Origin: an uncultured Bacteroidia bacterium
Lineage (GTDB): Bacteria > Bacteroidota > Bacteroidia > Bacteroidales > Prolixibacteraceae
Reading direction: 5' to 3'
NCBI GenBank assembly: GCA_903854235.1
Contig: CAINVV010000144.1
Location: forward strand, 1 to 42,140
Length of the DNA: 42,140 nucleotides
A program made the translations under genes and the position numbers. Positions 16,457 through 26,348 of this stretch are shown here, piece after piece. The first letter of the stretch is position 1. Every line of letters starts with the position of its first letter. The notes beneath the pieces were generated by a model. The model was not told where the DNA came from and made no database searches. It saw nothing but the letters and a program-made list of their open reading frames with translations.

Positions 16457-17782
16457 TCAGTCCACTTTCACCACCAGGATGTTCTCCGTTTCAGCGGTTA
16501 TTTTATACCTATCGTCCAGCCTGAAACCTACGATCCAAATGATCTCCTCCCCGTTGGCTAGCAGCCAGCAATTCTCTTTCTGGGGTAGGCTGAATTTTTC
16601 GTCTACAAAAAAATCGCTCAGTTTTTTCATTCCCTGCATCCCAAGCGGTTTGAAGTAATCCCCTGTCTGCCACTTGCGCAGGATAAGGGGAAATTGCAAT
16701 TTATCCTTGTCCAGCAAAGCTGTTTTACGCGAAGTTTTAAGTGTCTCTATTGCTTGTCGCTTCTTCGTGGAGATGACTAGTCTGATTGGTTGTGTAACTG
16801 CCGTGCAGTTCTCCTCCAGATAATATCGCTTGGAGGACGCAACTTCTAACTTCTGCACAAGGATGGTCTTCCTGTCGAGGACAGCCCTGTGGGTGGCCGA
16901 AAAAAATTGTTTTCCCGACTGCCCACTCAAGGACTTCACGATTTCAGAGACAACCTCGCCTTTAAAGTGGAATGGCTTGAGAAATTCGAAAAGATAAGCA
17001 GGCAAGGGATTCAGCAGTTTTAATTCAGATAGGATAATCTCCGTATCTCCCGTTTCCGTATGTTGTATCACCAATTCACCGGTTCGTTCAATCGCTTGAG
17101 CATAAATGGCAGAGGTACCCCTGAGACGTTCCATGGTTTCCAGAATACCCATGCGAAAAGAGGGATTGAGCTCCTCCATCATCGGAATCACCAGGTGACG
17201 GATCTTGTTTCGTTGAAATTCAGTCAATGCATTGGTGCTGTCTTCCCTGAAATCCAGCATCCGGTCTGTAGCATATTTTCCGATCTCACTCCTGGATGCA
17301 AAAAGCAGGGGCCTTACTACCCTTCCCTGGACCACCTTCATACCGGTTAATCCTGAAATACCCGTTCCACGTGCAAGATTGAGGAAAAGAGTTTCGATCT
17401 GGTCATCGGTATGGTGGGCGACCAAAATCCAATCGAAATGGTGATTTTTTCTGGTTTCTTCAAACCACTGATACCTAAGCTCCCTGGCAGCCATTTCTAT
17501 GGAAATGCCTCGTTCGGAAGCTACTTCCTCCGTATCAAAGGACTTAACAAAAAAAGTCTTCTCGTATTTTGAAGCCAATGCCTTGACAAATAGCTCATCC
17601 TGGTCCGATTCATCACTTCTTAAATGGAAATTACAGTGTGCTACCGCGAAAGCCAAACCGGCTCGGTCAAGCAGATCGACCAGAACGACAGAATCTATCC
17701 CCCCGCTCACACCCACCAGCAACGTATCATTGGGTGCAAAAAGGTGGTTGGATTCCAAGTATTTCAACAATCTTTCAACCAT
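16457..17782 (-). CDS. tilS: tRNA(Ile)-lysidine synthase
   Basis: The 441-residue protein has the PP-loop ATPase motif SGGIDS (26-31) and the TilS-typical AHCNFHLR, MAARELRYQWF, AHHTDDQIETLFLNLARGTGISGL and REDSTN blocks. The C-terminal TilS domain ends with the substrate region WQTGDYFKPLGMQGMKKLSDFFVDEK. It converts cytidine 34 of tRNA-Ile(CAU) to lysidine, so it is essential. The ATG at 17782 lies 17 bp after the pepT stop. It is the last gene of the proS-pepT-tilS operon. Confidence 0.95.
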   Translation of the reverse strand: MVERLLKYLESNHLFAPNDTLLVGVSGGIDSVVLVDLLDRAGLAFAVAHCNFHLRSDESDQDELFVKALASKYEKTFFVKSFDTEEVASERGISIEMAARELRYQWFEETRKNHHFDWILVAHHTDDQIETLFLNLARGTGISGLTGMKVVQGRVVRPLLFASRSEIGKYATDRMLDFREDSTNALTEFQRNKIRHLVIPMMEELNPSFRMGILETMERLRGTSAIYAQAIERTGELVIQHTETGDTEIILSELKLLNPLPAYLFEFLKPFHFKGEVVSEIVKSLSGQSGKQFFSATHRAVLDRKTILVQKLEVASSKRYYLEENCTAVTQPIRLVISTKKRQAIETLKTSRKTALLDKDKLQFPLILRKWQTGDYFKPLGMQGMKKLSDFFVDEKFSLPQKENCWLLANGEEIIWIVGFRLDDRYKITAETENILVVKVD

Positions 17783-17799
17783 CTGGTACGCAATTAGGC

Positions 17800-19041
17800 T
17801 TATATTCGGTTCATCCCAGCTACCCTGGTGGCGATGGCAACAATCACCTCGCAAGCTTTCTGCATCGAATGGACGGGAATAAATTCATATTCTCCGTGAA
17901 AATTATGGCCGCCGCCAAACAGGTTGGGACAAGGCAGACCCATGTAGGATAGTCTTGAGCCGTCTGTTCCACCGCGAACCGGAACAATGAGCGGTTCGAT
18001 GCCGCAGGAGACCATGGCCTCCCTGGCAAGTTCCACAATGAAGAACTGTGGGTCTATTTTTTCCTTCATGTTGAAATATTGATCCTTGATGGAGATATTC
18101 ACGACAGATTCACCAAATCGCTGATTTAGTAAACCAACCAACTCTTCCAAAAGGGATTTTCTATGTTCAAAATTTTCCTTGCTGAAATCACGGATGATAA
18201 ATTCCAGTTCCGTTCTGTCTACGTGGCCATCAAATTTTACCAGGTGAAAAAAACCATCATAATGATCTGTCCTTTCCGGCACTTCTTCAGAAGGGAGCTG
18301 AGAAATGAAACTGTTGGCAACAAGAATGGAGTTTCTCATTTTGTCTTTTGCAGATCCCGGATGAACGTTGATGCCGTGAAATACCAGATGGGCCGAAGCT
18401 GCATTGAAATTTTCGTATTGCAATTCACCCAGTTCTCCTCCGTCCATGGTAAAGGCGAAATCTGCCCCAAAATTAGGCACATAAAAATGATCTGCGCCTC
18501 TTCCTATCTCCTCATCCGGGGTGAAGGCAATTCTGATTTTGCCGTGCCCGATCTCCGGATGTTTGATCAGGTAATCCATGGCCGTGACGATTTCCGCAAG
18601 TCCAGCCTTGTCGTCTGCTCCGAGTAAAGTAGTCCCGTCAGTCACGATTAAGGATTCCCTCTTGTATTTCAATATCTCAGGAAATCGCTTGGTAGAAAGA
18701 ACAACTTTTTTCTCCTCATTGAGAACCAGATCCTGGCCATCATACGATTCGATGATCCGTGGCCGGACATTCTTTCCAGAACAATCCGGGCTGGTATCCA
18801 TGTGTGCAATAAAGCCTACTACTGGAACCTCTGCATCGATGTTGGATGGTAGGGTCGCCATGACGTAGCCATTCCAGTCTACCTCCACATCAACAAGCCC
18901 AATAAGGAGCAACTCTTCGGCAAGCATCTTCCCAAATACTACCTGTCCCTCAGAACTTGGAGAATGAGTGTCTTCAGGATTGGATTGGGTATTGAAACCC
19001 ACATATTTCAAAAATCTGTCGACTACAGTTTTTTCTGTCAT
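17800..19041 (-). CDS. pepT: Peptidase T (tripeptide aminopeptidase)
   Basis: The 413-residue protein is the usual PepT length and shows the M20 metal-binding motifs: GFIAHMDTSPDCSGKNVRP (metal His and catalytic Asp), TTLLGADDKAGLAEI, FTPDEEIGRGADHF, DGGELGELQYENFNAA, and the C-terminal GGTDGSRLSYMGLPCPNLFGGGHNFHGEYEF. It removes N-terminal residues from tripeptides in the cytoplasm. It lies between proS (33 bp upstream) and tilS (17 bp downstream). Confidence 0.96.
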   Translation of the reverse strand: MTEKTVVDRFLKYVGFNTQSNPEDTHSPSSEGQVVFGKMLAEELLLIGLVDVEVDWNGYVMATLPSNIDAEVPVVGFIAHMDTSPDCSGKNVRPRIIESYDGQDLVLNEEKKVVLSTKRFPEILKYKRESLIVTDGTTLLGADDKAGLAEIVTAMDYLIKHPEIGHGKIRIAFTPDEEIGRGADHFYVPNFGADFAFTMDGGELGELQYENFNAASAHLVFHGINVHPGSAKDKMRNSILVANSFISQLPSEEVPERTDHYDGFFHLVKFDGHVDRTELEFIIRDFSKENFEHRKSLLEELVGLLNQRFGESVVNISIKDQYFNMKEKIDPQFFIVELAREAMVSCGIEPLIVPVRGGTDGSRLSYMGLPCPNLFGGGHNFHGEYEFIPVHSMQKACEVIVAIATRVAGMNRI

Positions 19042-19074
19042 GGAAGACTGCCCGCTGGCTGGTTATGCAATTTA

Positions 19075-20550
19075 CTAATAGGAAAGGGCAAATAGCACCC
19101 TTCTTTTGGAAGGTTTGCCCGTCAGAATACACTTCCCCTCTTCCTCCGGACCATCGAAAGGGATGCAGCGAATGGTGGCCTTGGTCTCCTCCTTGATAAT
19201 GGCTTCCGTTTCCGAGGTTCCGTCCCAATGGGCCAAAATGAATCCAGGTTTGGAGATTAGTCGCTCCTTGAACTCCACATAGGTATCCACTGTACAAGTG
19301 TTCTCCTCCCTGAATTTAAAGGCTTTTTGATAGATGTTATTCTGGATCTCAACCAGAAGATCTTCGATCAGTATATCAATCCCCTCCAATTGTTCCACTT
19401 TTTTCTCCAGGGTATCGCGGCGAGCGATCTCAACACTTCCGTTTTCAAGATCCCTGGGACCAATGGCCAAACGAACCGGCACACCTTTCATTTCGTATTC
19501 TGCAAATTTCCAGCCCGGACGTTGTGAATCACGGTCATCGAATTTCACACGAATATTTCTTTTCTTAAGCTTGTCGACAAGCACTTTCACTTTTTCTGAA
19601 ATTTGCGCAAGCTGTTCGAAATTTTTATAAATAGGTACAATAACTACCTGGATAGGAGCTAGTTTGGGGGGAAGCACCAATCCGTTGTTGTCGGAATGTG
19701 CCATGATTAATGCACCGATCAAACGCGTGGAAACTCCCCAGGAAGTCGCCCAAACGTATTCCAGTTTCCCTTCCCTGGAGGTAAATTGAACCTCAAAGGC
19801 TTTGGCGAAGTTTTGACCGAGAAAATGAGACGTACCAGACTGCAATGCCTTTCCATCCTGCATCAGCGCCTCGATACTGTAAGTCTCCAGCGCACCGGCA
19901 AATCGTTCGTGTTCCGACTTGGCACCCTTAATGACAGGAACTGCCATGTAATTCTCAACAAAATCGGCATAGACATTGATCATCTTTTCCGTCTCAATCA
20001 GGGCCTCTTCTTTGGTTTCGTGGGCGGTATGACCCTCCTGCCACAAAAATTCAGCCGTGCGCAAAAACATACGGGTACGCATCTCCCAGCGCACTACGTT
20101 GGCCCACTGGTTGACGAGAATGGGCAGATCCCGGTAGGATTGAACCCAATTTTTATAGGTACTCCAAATGATCGTTTCTGAGGTAGGACGAACAATGAGT
20201 TCCTCCTCGAGTTTGGCATCCGGATCAACAATTATTCCTTTTCCGTTGGGGTCATTTTTCAAACGGTAATGGGTGACAACGGCACATTCCTTGGCAAATC
20301 CATCTACATGACTCGCCTCTTTGGAGAAGAAAGATTTTGGTATAAATAACGGGAAATAAGCATTTTCATGTCCTGTATCTTTAAACATCTGATCCAGTGC
20401 AGCTTGCATCTTTTCCCAAATGGCATATCCATAGGGTTTGATGACCATACAACCACGAACTGCGGAATTTTCAGCCAAATCAGCCTGGCTTACCAGGTCA
20501 TTGTACCATTGAGAATAATTTTCTTCTTTCGATGTAAGTTCCTTTGCCAT
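19075..20550 (-). CDS. proS: Prolyl-tRNA synthetase, archaeal/eukaryotic type
   Basis: The 491-residue protein is the short ProS form without the INS editing domain. Class II motifs are present: [50 protein letters not shown] (motif 2) and the [21 protein letters not shown] region (motif 3). The C-terminal zinc-binding-like domain ends in LSY, as is typical of this type; Bacteroidota commonly use it. A -7 box (20601-20608) lies 50 bp upstream. It heads the operon with pepT and tilS. Confidence 0.96.
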   Translation of the reverse strand: MAKELTSKEENYSQWYNDLVSQADLAENSAVRGCMVIKPYGYAIWEKMQAALDQMFKDTGHENAYFPLFIPKSFFSKEASHVDGFAKECAVVTHYRLKNDPNGKGIIVDPDAKLEEELIVRPTSETIIWSTYKNWVQSYRDLPILVNQWANVVRWEMRTRMFLRTAEFLWQEGHTAHETKEEALIETEKMINVYADFVENYMAVPVIKGAKSEHERFAGALETYSIEALMQDGKALQSGTSHFLGQNFAKAFEVQFTSREGKLEYVWATSWGVSTRLIGALIMAHSDNNGLVLPPKLAPIQVVIVPIYKNFEQLAQISEKVKVLVDKLKKRNIRVKFDDRDSQRPGWKFAEYEMKGVPVRLAIGPRDLENGSVEIARRDTLEKKVEQLEGIDILIEDLLVEIQNNIYQKAFKFREENTCTVDTYVEFKERLISKPGFILAHWDGTSETEAIIKEETKATIRCIPFDGPEEEGKCILTGKPSKRRVLFALSY

Positions 20551-20600
20551 TTTACTATTTTGGTATGATATTTGCTTATATATTCATGTAATTAGCCTTG

Positions 20601-20608
20601 CAAAGCTA
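20601..20608 (-). promoter_or_regulatory. -7 box for proS-pepT-tilS
   Basis: The minus strand reads TAGCTTTG, an exact TAnnTTTG match, about 50 bp upstream of the proS ATG. Confidence 0.5.
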
Positions 20609-20735
20609 AGGAAAATTGAAGGATTTAGAAACAGAAAGTTGAACAAAACATGATACACGCTCAAATATTTGCACACAAGAGAATGCGAGGATTCGGGTGG
20701 GTAACGTGTAACCAATAAATAATAAATATATCCAC

Positions 20736-22169
20736 ATGAAAACGAACGTGAAACTGTTAATAGCCCTCTCCATGATGGCTACGGCTTGTACAACAGGCAT
20801 AAAGGTCACCTCCGGTGGTTATTCAGACGATCTTTATTATACCCCTGGGGATGCGACACCAGCTGCCAGCAAGCCGGCTCCGGCTCCTGAAACAAGGAAG
20901 CCTCAGCCCAAAAGTACGGTTGTAATGCAGGTGGAAGAGAACGAACAGGGAAAGGTTGTCAACAACTATGTGGTTCCAAAGGGAAGCAGAAAGGACAACA
21001 ATGCCTACTATTTTGATGATCAGCCTACTGCCTCTGATACTACTTTGGAGTACAAAGACAATAAAGAGCAGGTAACCGTCAACAACTATTACGAAGGTGA
21101 AGAGATGAGTTACACTACCCGGATCAGAACTTTCTACAATCCTTATTTCTATGATCCTTACTGGGATCCATTCTGGAGTCCTTATTACGGTTCGCTTTAC
21201 AGCTATGGCTGGGGAATGGGTGGCTTCTATCCCGGTTGGGGAATGGGGTACTATGATCCCTGGAATCCTTACTTCGGATTTGGATACGGATTTGGATTAG
21301 GCTTTGGCTGGGGAGGTTTTTATCCCGGTTGGGGCTGGGGCGGAGGATATTATGGCGGTTATGAATTCGGACACAATGGGAATCGTTATGCTGGAATTCA
21401 GAACAATACGGGTCGACGTGGCCAATCCAACGCAGTTCGGTACAACCTGAACACCAACAAAAACGGATTACTTTCAGGTTCATCTGCCGTCAACAGGATT
21501 GGCAGAAACCAAACATCCTCCACCAGATCATCCATTGGAAATCCAGTAAGTGGATCAGCTGCAGGAACCAGACAAACGGCATCAGGTACAAATGCCGCAG
21601 CAACCCGTCTGTCAGGAAACCAAAGAATAAATGGTGCTCTGCAAAGCCAGGCAAACACCAACCTGCAACAGAATCGTGCCTCCAGGGGAGCCACCGTCGC
21701 CAACCTGCGTCGATCAACCACCAACATTCAGGGCAGTGTCTTGAACAATGCCTCCAGCAATTCACCAAGAACAGCAACATCTGGCAGTTACACCCCAACC
21801 TATAACAGGCCCCGGACAAACACGGCACCAAGCTACAACAACGGGGCAACCAGACAATATGGAACTCCACAGACAAACAGCAGCACCATCCGATATGCCA
21901 GACCCCAGGGTTCTGTCAGCGGTTCGGTAAGAACCCAGTCAAGCGGGTACCAGAGAGGATCTGTCAACAGTTCTACCAGAAGCTCTGGGGTCTACAGTTC
22001 ACCGGCCGGCAGTTCCTCCTCAAGATCGGTTCAATCCAGTGCTACCAGAAGCTACTCTGCCCCCTCCTTTAGCGGTGGAACCAGTGGCGGATCCGTCAGC
22101 GGCGGAGGAAATAGCGGTGGTGGAAATAGTGGTGGAGGTGGATCCAGAAGTTCTGGCCGTACCAGGTAA
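20736..22169 (+). CDS. Predicted lipoprotein with Tyr/Gly/Trp-rich centre and Ser/Gly/Arg/Asn-rich tail
   Basis: The 477-residue protein starts with a lipoprotein signal peptide (LSMMATAC, lipid-modified Cys18). A Pro/Ala-rich linker follows, then two similar segments ending in VVNNYVV and VTVNNYYEGEE. Residues about 130-215 are dominated by Tyr, Gly, Trp, Pro and Phe (PYFYDPYWDPF; repeats of GFYPGWGMG-like and GFGYGFGLG). Residues 225-477 are low-complexity Ser/Asn/Thr/Arg/Gly, ending in a GGGNSGGG run. I know no function; similar proteins are annotated only as hypothetical in Bacteroidota. It may be a surface or cell-envelope structural protein. A porin-like gene follows after 126 bp. Confidence 0.75.
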   Translation: MKTNVKLLIALSMMATACTTGIKVTSGGYSDDLYYTPGDATPAASKPAPAPETRKPQPKSTVVMQVEENEQGKVVNNYVVPKGSRKDNNAYYFDDQPTASDTTLEYKDNKEQVTVNNYYEGEEMSYTTRIRTFYNPYFYDPYWDPFWSPYYGSLYSYGWGMGGFYPGWGMGYYDPWNPYFGFGYGFGLGFGWGGFYPGWGWGGGYYGGYEFGHNGNRYAGIQNNTGRRGQSNAVRYNLNTNKNGLLSGSSAVNRIGRNQTSSTRSSIGNPVSGSAAGTRQTASGTNAAATRLSGNQRINGALQSQANTNLQQNRASRGATVANLRRSTTNIQGSVLNNASSNSPRTATSGSYTPTYNRPRTNTAPSYNNGATRQYGTPQTNSSTIRYARPQGSVSGSVRTQSSGYQRGSVNSSTRSSGVYSSPAGSSSSRSVQSSATRSYSAPSFSGGTSGGSVSGGGNSGGGNSGGGGSRSSGRTR

Positions 22170-22295
22170 CAACTATTTTACCTGAAATCCTTTCTTCCAA
22201 TGAATGAAATTCAATGATAAAGATTGAAGTGGAGATGTTATTTGTCAAGGAGATGCCAAATCAATCAATTGGATAAACAATAAAAAACGACACAA

Positions 22296-23843
22296 ATGAA
22301 AAAATTATATTTTGCCATTTTGCTTTCCCTCGGAATTACAGCCATCGCCTCGGCTCAATACGTCGATAATGCCTTGCTGTTTTCTCAGCAGAACTACGGA
22401 TCAACCGCACGTTCCAAGGCCATGGGCAACGCTTTCGGAGCATTGGGTGGTGACTTTGGATCACTCAGCATAAATCCCGCAGGAATTGGTATTTACCAAA
22501 GGGGAGAAGTATCTGCCACGATGAATCCAATCAACCTGAGTAACACACAATCCACCTATCAGGGATATGGTTACAAGGACAACAACAACAATTTCAATTT
22601 TTCCAATTTTGGATATATTTCCTCAATTCCAGGAACTTACAGTACATCGGGTCTGGTTTCCGTAAACTTTGGAATTGGTTACAACAGGTTGGCCAATCTC
22701 AACCAAAACAGTTACGTAGGTGCCGAAAATTCCCCCTATTCCAGAATGGATGCTTTCGCACAAAATACCAACGGAATCAATTACAACGATTTGGTTACCA
22801 CCCAGAATTATGACCCTTATCAGAACGGAATTCCCTGGGAGAGTAAACTTGCCTGGGAAAATTACCTGATCAATGTGTCCAATCCAAGTACAACAGGTGA
22901 CCGTTACAGTACTTTTCTCCTCAGCAATGAAACGGTAAAACAGACCCAAACAACTCACCACGAAGGATACCTGAATGAATACGTAGCCACTTTCGGCGCA
23001 AATTTCAACCATAAACTCTATCTGGGTGCTACTCTGGGTATGCAGGATCTATTCTACGATGAAGCAATTCTCTACAGCGAGAGCGGAGAGAACAATGCCA
23101 AAACCGCAGCAGGAAGCTGGGGCAGATTTGATTATTCAAACAATACCAGAACAACCGGAGTAGGATATAATCTTAAGTTGGGTGCTATTTTCAGGCCCCT
23201 GCCGGCCTTGCGTATCGGATTAGCCCTTCATACTCCCACCTATTTTCACGTAAAGGAGAGCTACAGTTCGGTGATGAGTTCCAATCTGACAGGTGTCAGC
23301 ACGGAGGCAGACGGAACCCACAATGAAGTAACTCCCATCGGTAATTACGAATACAATTTTCACTCTCCTCTGCGCGCCATAGGCAGCATCGCCTACCAGA
23401 TTGCAAAAAAAGGAATGATCTCACTCGACTATGAATTCGTAGATTACAGCGGAATGAAATACAGCAAGGGAATGGGTGGCGATAGTTTCAGTGTCGAAAA
23501 CAGTGACATTAAAACGGTTTACAAAGCCGTCAGCAACATCCGTATTGGAGGTGAATACCGTCTAACAGATGCTGTTAGCCTTCGAGGGGGAATGGAATTC
23601 CTTGGAAATCCCTATCAATCAACAGTTAACGGTGTATCCCAACCAAATACTGACTACAAATTCACTACCTACAATGCAGGAATTGGATATCGGACGGGAA
23701 AATTCTCTGTCGATATGGCCTACAGCCTCGGTGACAAAACCAATTTTCTCTACCTGTACCACCTGGATGGAGTAGAGGTTGATCCGGTAAAATACCATTC
23801 ACTGACCCACCAACTGCTTATTACGGTTGCCTTAAGAATGTAA
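22296..23843 (+). CDS. OmpP1/FadL/TodX-type outer-membrane transporter
   Basis: The 515-residue protein has a Sec signal peptide (MKKLYFAILLSLGITAIASA, cleavage near residue 20). The mature N-terminus carries the family pattern: RSKAMGNAFGALGGDFGSLSINPAGIGIYQRGEVS, the hatch region of FadL-type barrels. The rest shows alternating beta strands and ends with an aromatic/hydrophobic strand, LLITVALRM. It should form an outer-membrane channel for hydrophobic compounds; the substrate is not predictable. A strong terminator with a 17-bp stem follows. Confidence 0.88.
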   Translation: MKKLYFAILLSLGITAIASAQYVDNALLFSQQNYGSTARSKAMGNAFGALGGDFGSLSINPAGIGIYQRGEVSATMNPINLSNTQSTYQGYGYKDNNNNFNFSNFGYISSIPGTYSTSGLVSVNFGIGYNRLANLNQNSYVGAENSPYSRMDAFAQNTNGINYNDLVTTQNYDPYQNGIPWESKLAWENYLINVSNPSTTGDRYSTFLLSNETVKQTQTTHHEGYLNEYVATFGANFNHKLYLGATLGMQDLFYDEAILYSESGENNAKTAAGSWGRFDYSNNTRTTGVGYNLKLGAIFRPLPALRIGLALHTPTYFHVKESYSSVMSSNLTGVSTEADGTHNEVTPIGNYEYNFHSPLRAIGSIAYQIAKKGMISLDYEFVDYSGMKYSKGMGGDSFSVENSDIKTVYKAVSNIRIGGEYRLTDAVSLRGGMEFLGNPYQSTVNGVSQPNTDYKFTTYNAGIGYRTGKFSVDMAYSLGDKTNFLYLYHLDGVEVDPVKYHSLTHQLLITVALRM

Positions 23844-23870
23844 CCATTGTTCCTTCCAAACTAGAAGGTA

Positions 23871-23917
23871 AAAAATAAGGGGAACTGTACTAATCGTCAG
23901 TTCCCCTTATTTTTTTA
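23871..23917. terminator. Strong bidirectional terminator between the FadL-type gene and cysN
   Basis: Perfect 17-bp stem (23871-23887 with 23898-23914), 10-nt loop, with A run on the left and T run on the right, so it can end transcription from both convergent genes. Confidence 0.92.
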
Positions 23918-23955
23918 TTCCTTTTAACCCTTAGCTACAATTGGATGCTCTCACC

Positions 23956-25251
23956 TTACAGGATCATTCCAGCTCCAACGACGTTGTTGGTTGCCTCGTC
24001 AATGAGAATGAGACTACCCGTTTCCCGGTTCTTTTTGTAGGAATCGTAGAAGATAGGTCGTGTGGTCTTGATGGAGATTTTGGCAATTTCGTTCAGTCCG
24101 ATGTTGGTATCCTCATCCATCTCTCCGAGTGTATTGATGTTGACTTTATAGGCGATTTCGGTGACCACGCACTTCATCTCATTGGAAGTATGTTTCAGAA
24201 AATACCTGCCCCGGTGCTGAAGTGGTTTACTACTTAACCAACAGACCATCAATTCTATTTCCTGCCCATGCTGAGGTTGATTCGCTGCATCCACAATCAT
24301 CGAGCCCCTGCTGATATCAATTTCGTGTGCAAGCCGCAAGGTAACCGATTGTGGTGCAAAAGCAAGTTCTAATTGCTCTTTTCCGAGGTCGATACCTTCG
24401 ACCGTCGTTTTTTGTCCACCCGGCAAGGCAACCACCTCCTGTCCTACCCTGAAAACTCCACCTGCCACTCTACCGGCATAACCCCTGTAGTCGTGGTACT
24501 GATCAGATTGAGGTCTGATCACATATTGCACTGGAAAACGCGGATCCGTAAAATTATGATCTCCACCAACCGGTAGCGACTCCATCAAGCCAATAAAAGT
24601 AGCGCCTGTGTACCAAGCCATATTGGTGGATCTGTCCACCACATTGTCACCAAGTTTGGCACTGATCGGAATAAAATGCACGTCATTGTTGCCCAACTTA
24701 CGTGCGACTTCCGTGAAGTCGACTTTAATGGCTTCAAAGACCTCCGGTGAAAAGTTCACAAGGTCCATTTTGTTGACACAAACCACCACGTGCGGGATCT
24801 GCAGCAAAGCTGCAATGTAGGCATGCCTGCGGGTCTGTTCTATCACACCGTTTCGTGCATCAATCAGGATAACAGCCGCATTGGCCGTCGAGGCCCCAGT
24901 GACCATATTTCGGGTATACTGAATATGACCCGGAGTATCTGCGATGATAAATTTTCTTTTGGGGGTAGCGAAGTAGCGATAGGCCACATCAATGGTTATG
25001 CCCTGTTCACGTTCTGCGCGCAAACCGTCCGTCAGCAAAGCCAGATTGACCTCCTCTCCTCCCCTGCTGATGCTGGCTCTTTCAATGGCCTCCATCTGAT
25101 CCTCAAAAATAGCCTTGCTGTCGTACAACAAACGACCAATCAAGGTACTTTTCCCATCATCCACACTGCCAGCAGTGGTGAATCTGAGCAATTCCATATC
25201 CAAATATCCGATCTCCTTGCCGGACAAACCTGTGATCTTATTCTCAATCAT
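23956..25251 (-). CDS. cysN: Sulfate adenylyltransferase subunit 1 (GTPase)
   Basis: The 431-residue protein is an EF-Tu-like GTPase with G1 GSVDDGKST (28-36), G3 DTPGH (105-109) and G4 NKMD (160-163), followed by two beta-barrel domains (QYVIRPQSDQYHDYRGYAG, FYDSYKKNRETGSLILID). With CysD it makes adenosine phosphosulfate from sulfate and ATP, driven by GTP. There is no fused CysC (APS kinase) domain and no cysC gene nearby. It lies 132 bp after cysD; the gap is filled by an inverted repeat, which is unusual inside an operon. Confidence 0.95.
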   Translation of the reverse strand: MIENKITGLSGKEIGYLDMELLRFTTAGSVDDGKSTLIGRLLYDSKAIFEDQMEAIERASISRGGEEVNLALLTDGLRAEREQGITIDVAYRYFATPKRKFIIADTPGHIQYTRNMVTGASTANAAVILIDARNGVIEQTRRHAYIAALLQIPHVVVCVNKMDLVNFSPEVFEAIKVDFTEVARKLGNNDVHFIPISAKLGDNVVDRSTNMAWYTGATFIGLMESLPVGGDHNFTDPRFPVQYVIRPQSDQYHDYRGYAGRVAGGVFRVGQEVVALPGGQKTTVEGIDLGKEQLELAFAPQSVTLRLAHEIDISRGSMIVDAANQPQHGQEIELMVCWLSSKPLQHRGRYFLKHTSNEMKCVVTEIAYKVNINTLGEMDEDTNIGLNEIAKISIKTTRPIFYDSYKKNRETGSLILIDEATNNVVGAGMIL

Positions 25252-25281
25252 TCTAACGAATTATCATTTCAGCATTATCTT

Positions 25282-25382
25282 GAGAGACATGAGCAATAAG
25301 ATATAAGACTTGAGAGCAAAAACCCCACCCTCCTTCTTATATCTTATATCTTATCTCTCATATCTTATAACTTATAATTCTA
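25282..25382. repeat. AT-rich inverted repeat, copy 2 (inside the cysD-cysN operon)
   Basis: Left arm about 25282-25317 (units like ATAAGATATAAGAC), right arm 25332-25380 (units CTTATATC). Positions 25336-25372 match 10930-10966 over 37 nt with one mismatch. It can fold into an imperfect hairpin in the cysDN transcript. Confidence 0.8.
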
Positions 25383-25383
25383 C

Positions 25384-26289
25384 CTAAAAATACCCCTCTT
25401 TTTTCCTGTCTTCCATCGCGGCCTCCGAGCGTTTGTCATCGGCACGGCCTCCCCGTTCTGTCACACGACTGGCGGCTACCTCCTGGATGATCTCTTCCAG
25501 CGTATTGGCTTCCGAAAGTGCAACCCCAGTGCAGGTTATATCTCCAATGGTACGGCAACGGATTCTTCTCACTTCTGATTTTTCTCCCGGTTTCAACTGC
25601 ATAAAAGGAGCAGTTGCCAACCAAACCCCATCCCGGCAAAAGACCTCCCGCTCGTGGGTAAAGTAGAGACTGGGCATCGGAATTTTCTCCATCAGGATGT
25701 ATTGCCAGACATCCATTTCCGTCCAGTTGCTGATCGGGAATACCCTGAAATGTTCCCCAATGTGTTTCTTGCCATTGAAGAGGTTCCATAGTTCCGGCCG
25801 TTGATTTTTTGGATCCCATTGACCAAACTCATCGCGGTGCGAGAAAAATCTCTCCTTGGCACGCGCTTTCTCCTCGTCACGCCGTCCACCGCCCATCGCA
25901 CAGTCAAATTTCATCTCTTCGATCGCATCCAGTAGTGTGACCGTCTGCAATACGTTGCGGCTGGCATTGACCCCCTTCTCTTCCACGGCCCTACCTTTGT
26001 TGATCGAATCCTGCACATATTTAACGATCATTTTCGTACCCGTCTCCTCGGCAAGCTCATCCCGGTAGGCAATGGTCTCGTCAAAATTATGACCGGTATC
26101 AATATGCATCAGCGGAAATGGAACTTTGGCAGGATAAAAGGCTTTCCTGGCAAGGAAAAACATGACGATGGAATCTTTTCCTCCGGAAAAAAGCATCACA
26201 GGATTTTCAAATTGCGCAGCTACTTCTCGAAGTACGAAAATGGATTCGGCCTCCAGTTCCCGAAGATGGTTGATGGTATGTAACTCCAT
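25384..26289 (-). CDS. cysD: Sulfate adenylyltransferase subunit 2
   Basis: With the ATG at 26289 the protein has 301 residues, the usual CysD length. It is a PP-loop ATP pyrophosphatase with SGGKDS (35-40), HIDTGHNFDETI, CAMGGGRRDEEKARAKERFFS, FPISNWTEMDVWQYI, and the C-terminal RRIRCRTIGDITCTG and GRADDKRSEAAMEDRKKEGYF. It binds sulfate and ATP and works with CysN. The longer frame up to 26361 reads through a hairpin and a -7 box, so I excluded it. The promoter, at 26349-26381, leaves a short leader that begins with a stem-loop. Confidence 0.97.
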   Translation of the reverse strand: MELHTINHLRELEAESIFVLREVAAQFENPVMLFSGGKDSIVMFFLARKAFYPAKVPFPLMHIDTGHNFDETIAYRDELAEETGTKMIVKYVQDSINKGRAVEEKGVNASRNVLQTVTLLDAIEEMKFDCAMGGGRRDEEKARAKERFFSHRDEFGQWDPKNQRPELWNLFNGKKHIGEHFRVFPISNWTEMDVWQYILMEKIPMPSLYFTHEREVFCRDGVWLATAPFMQLKPGEKSEVRRIRCRTIGDITCTGVALSEANTLEEIIQEVAASRVTERGGRADDKRSEAAMEDRKKEGYF

Positions 26290-26311
26290 AAAACTAATTC
26301 TGATTTTGGAT

Positions 26312-26340
26312 CCTCCCGGTCGGAACGTCCGAATGGGAGG
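26312..26340 (-). promoter_or_regulatory. Stem-loop at the 5' end of the cysD leader
   Basis: On the minus strand CCTCCC (26340-26335) pairs with GGGAGG (26317-26312). Inside, TCGGA and TCCGA form a second 5-bp stem around a CGT loop. The predicted transcription start (about 7 nt after the -7 box) falls at the base of this hairpin, 22 nt before the ATG. It may stabilise the mRNA or control translation. Confidence 0.5.
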
Positions 26341-26348
26341 ATGAGCCA

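Noticed and set aside
17499-17952. Plus-strand open frames across the tilS/pepT junction
   Set aside because: They are antisense to two conserved genes and their translations show no conserved motif.
20700-20713. GTAACGTGTAACC before the lipoprotein gene, possible Pho box
   Set aside because: The two GTAAC copies are 7 bp apart, not 11, there is no third in-phase unit, and no -7 box follows at 9 bp.
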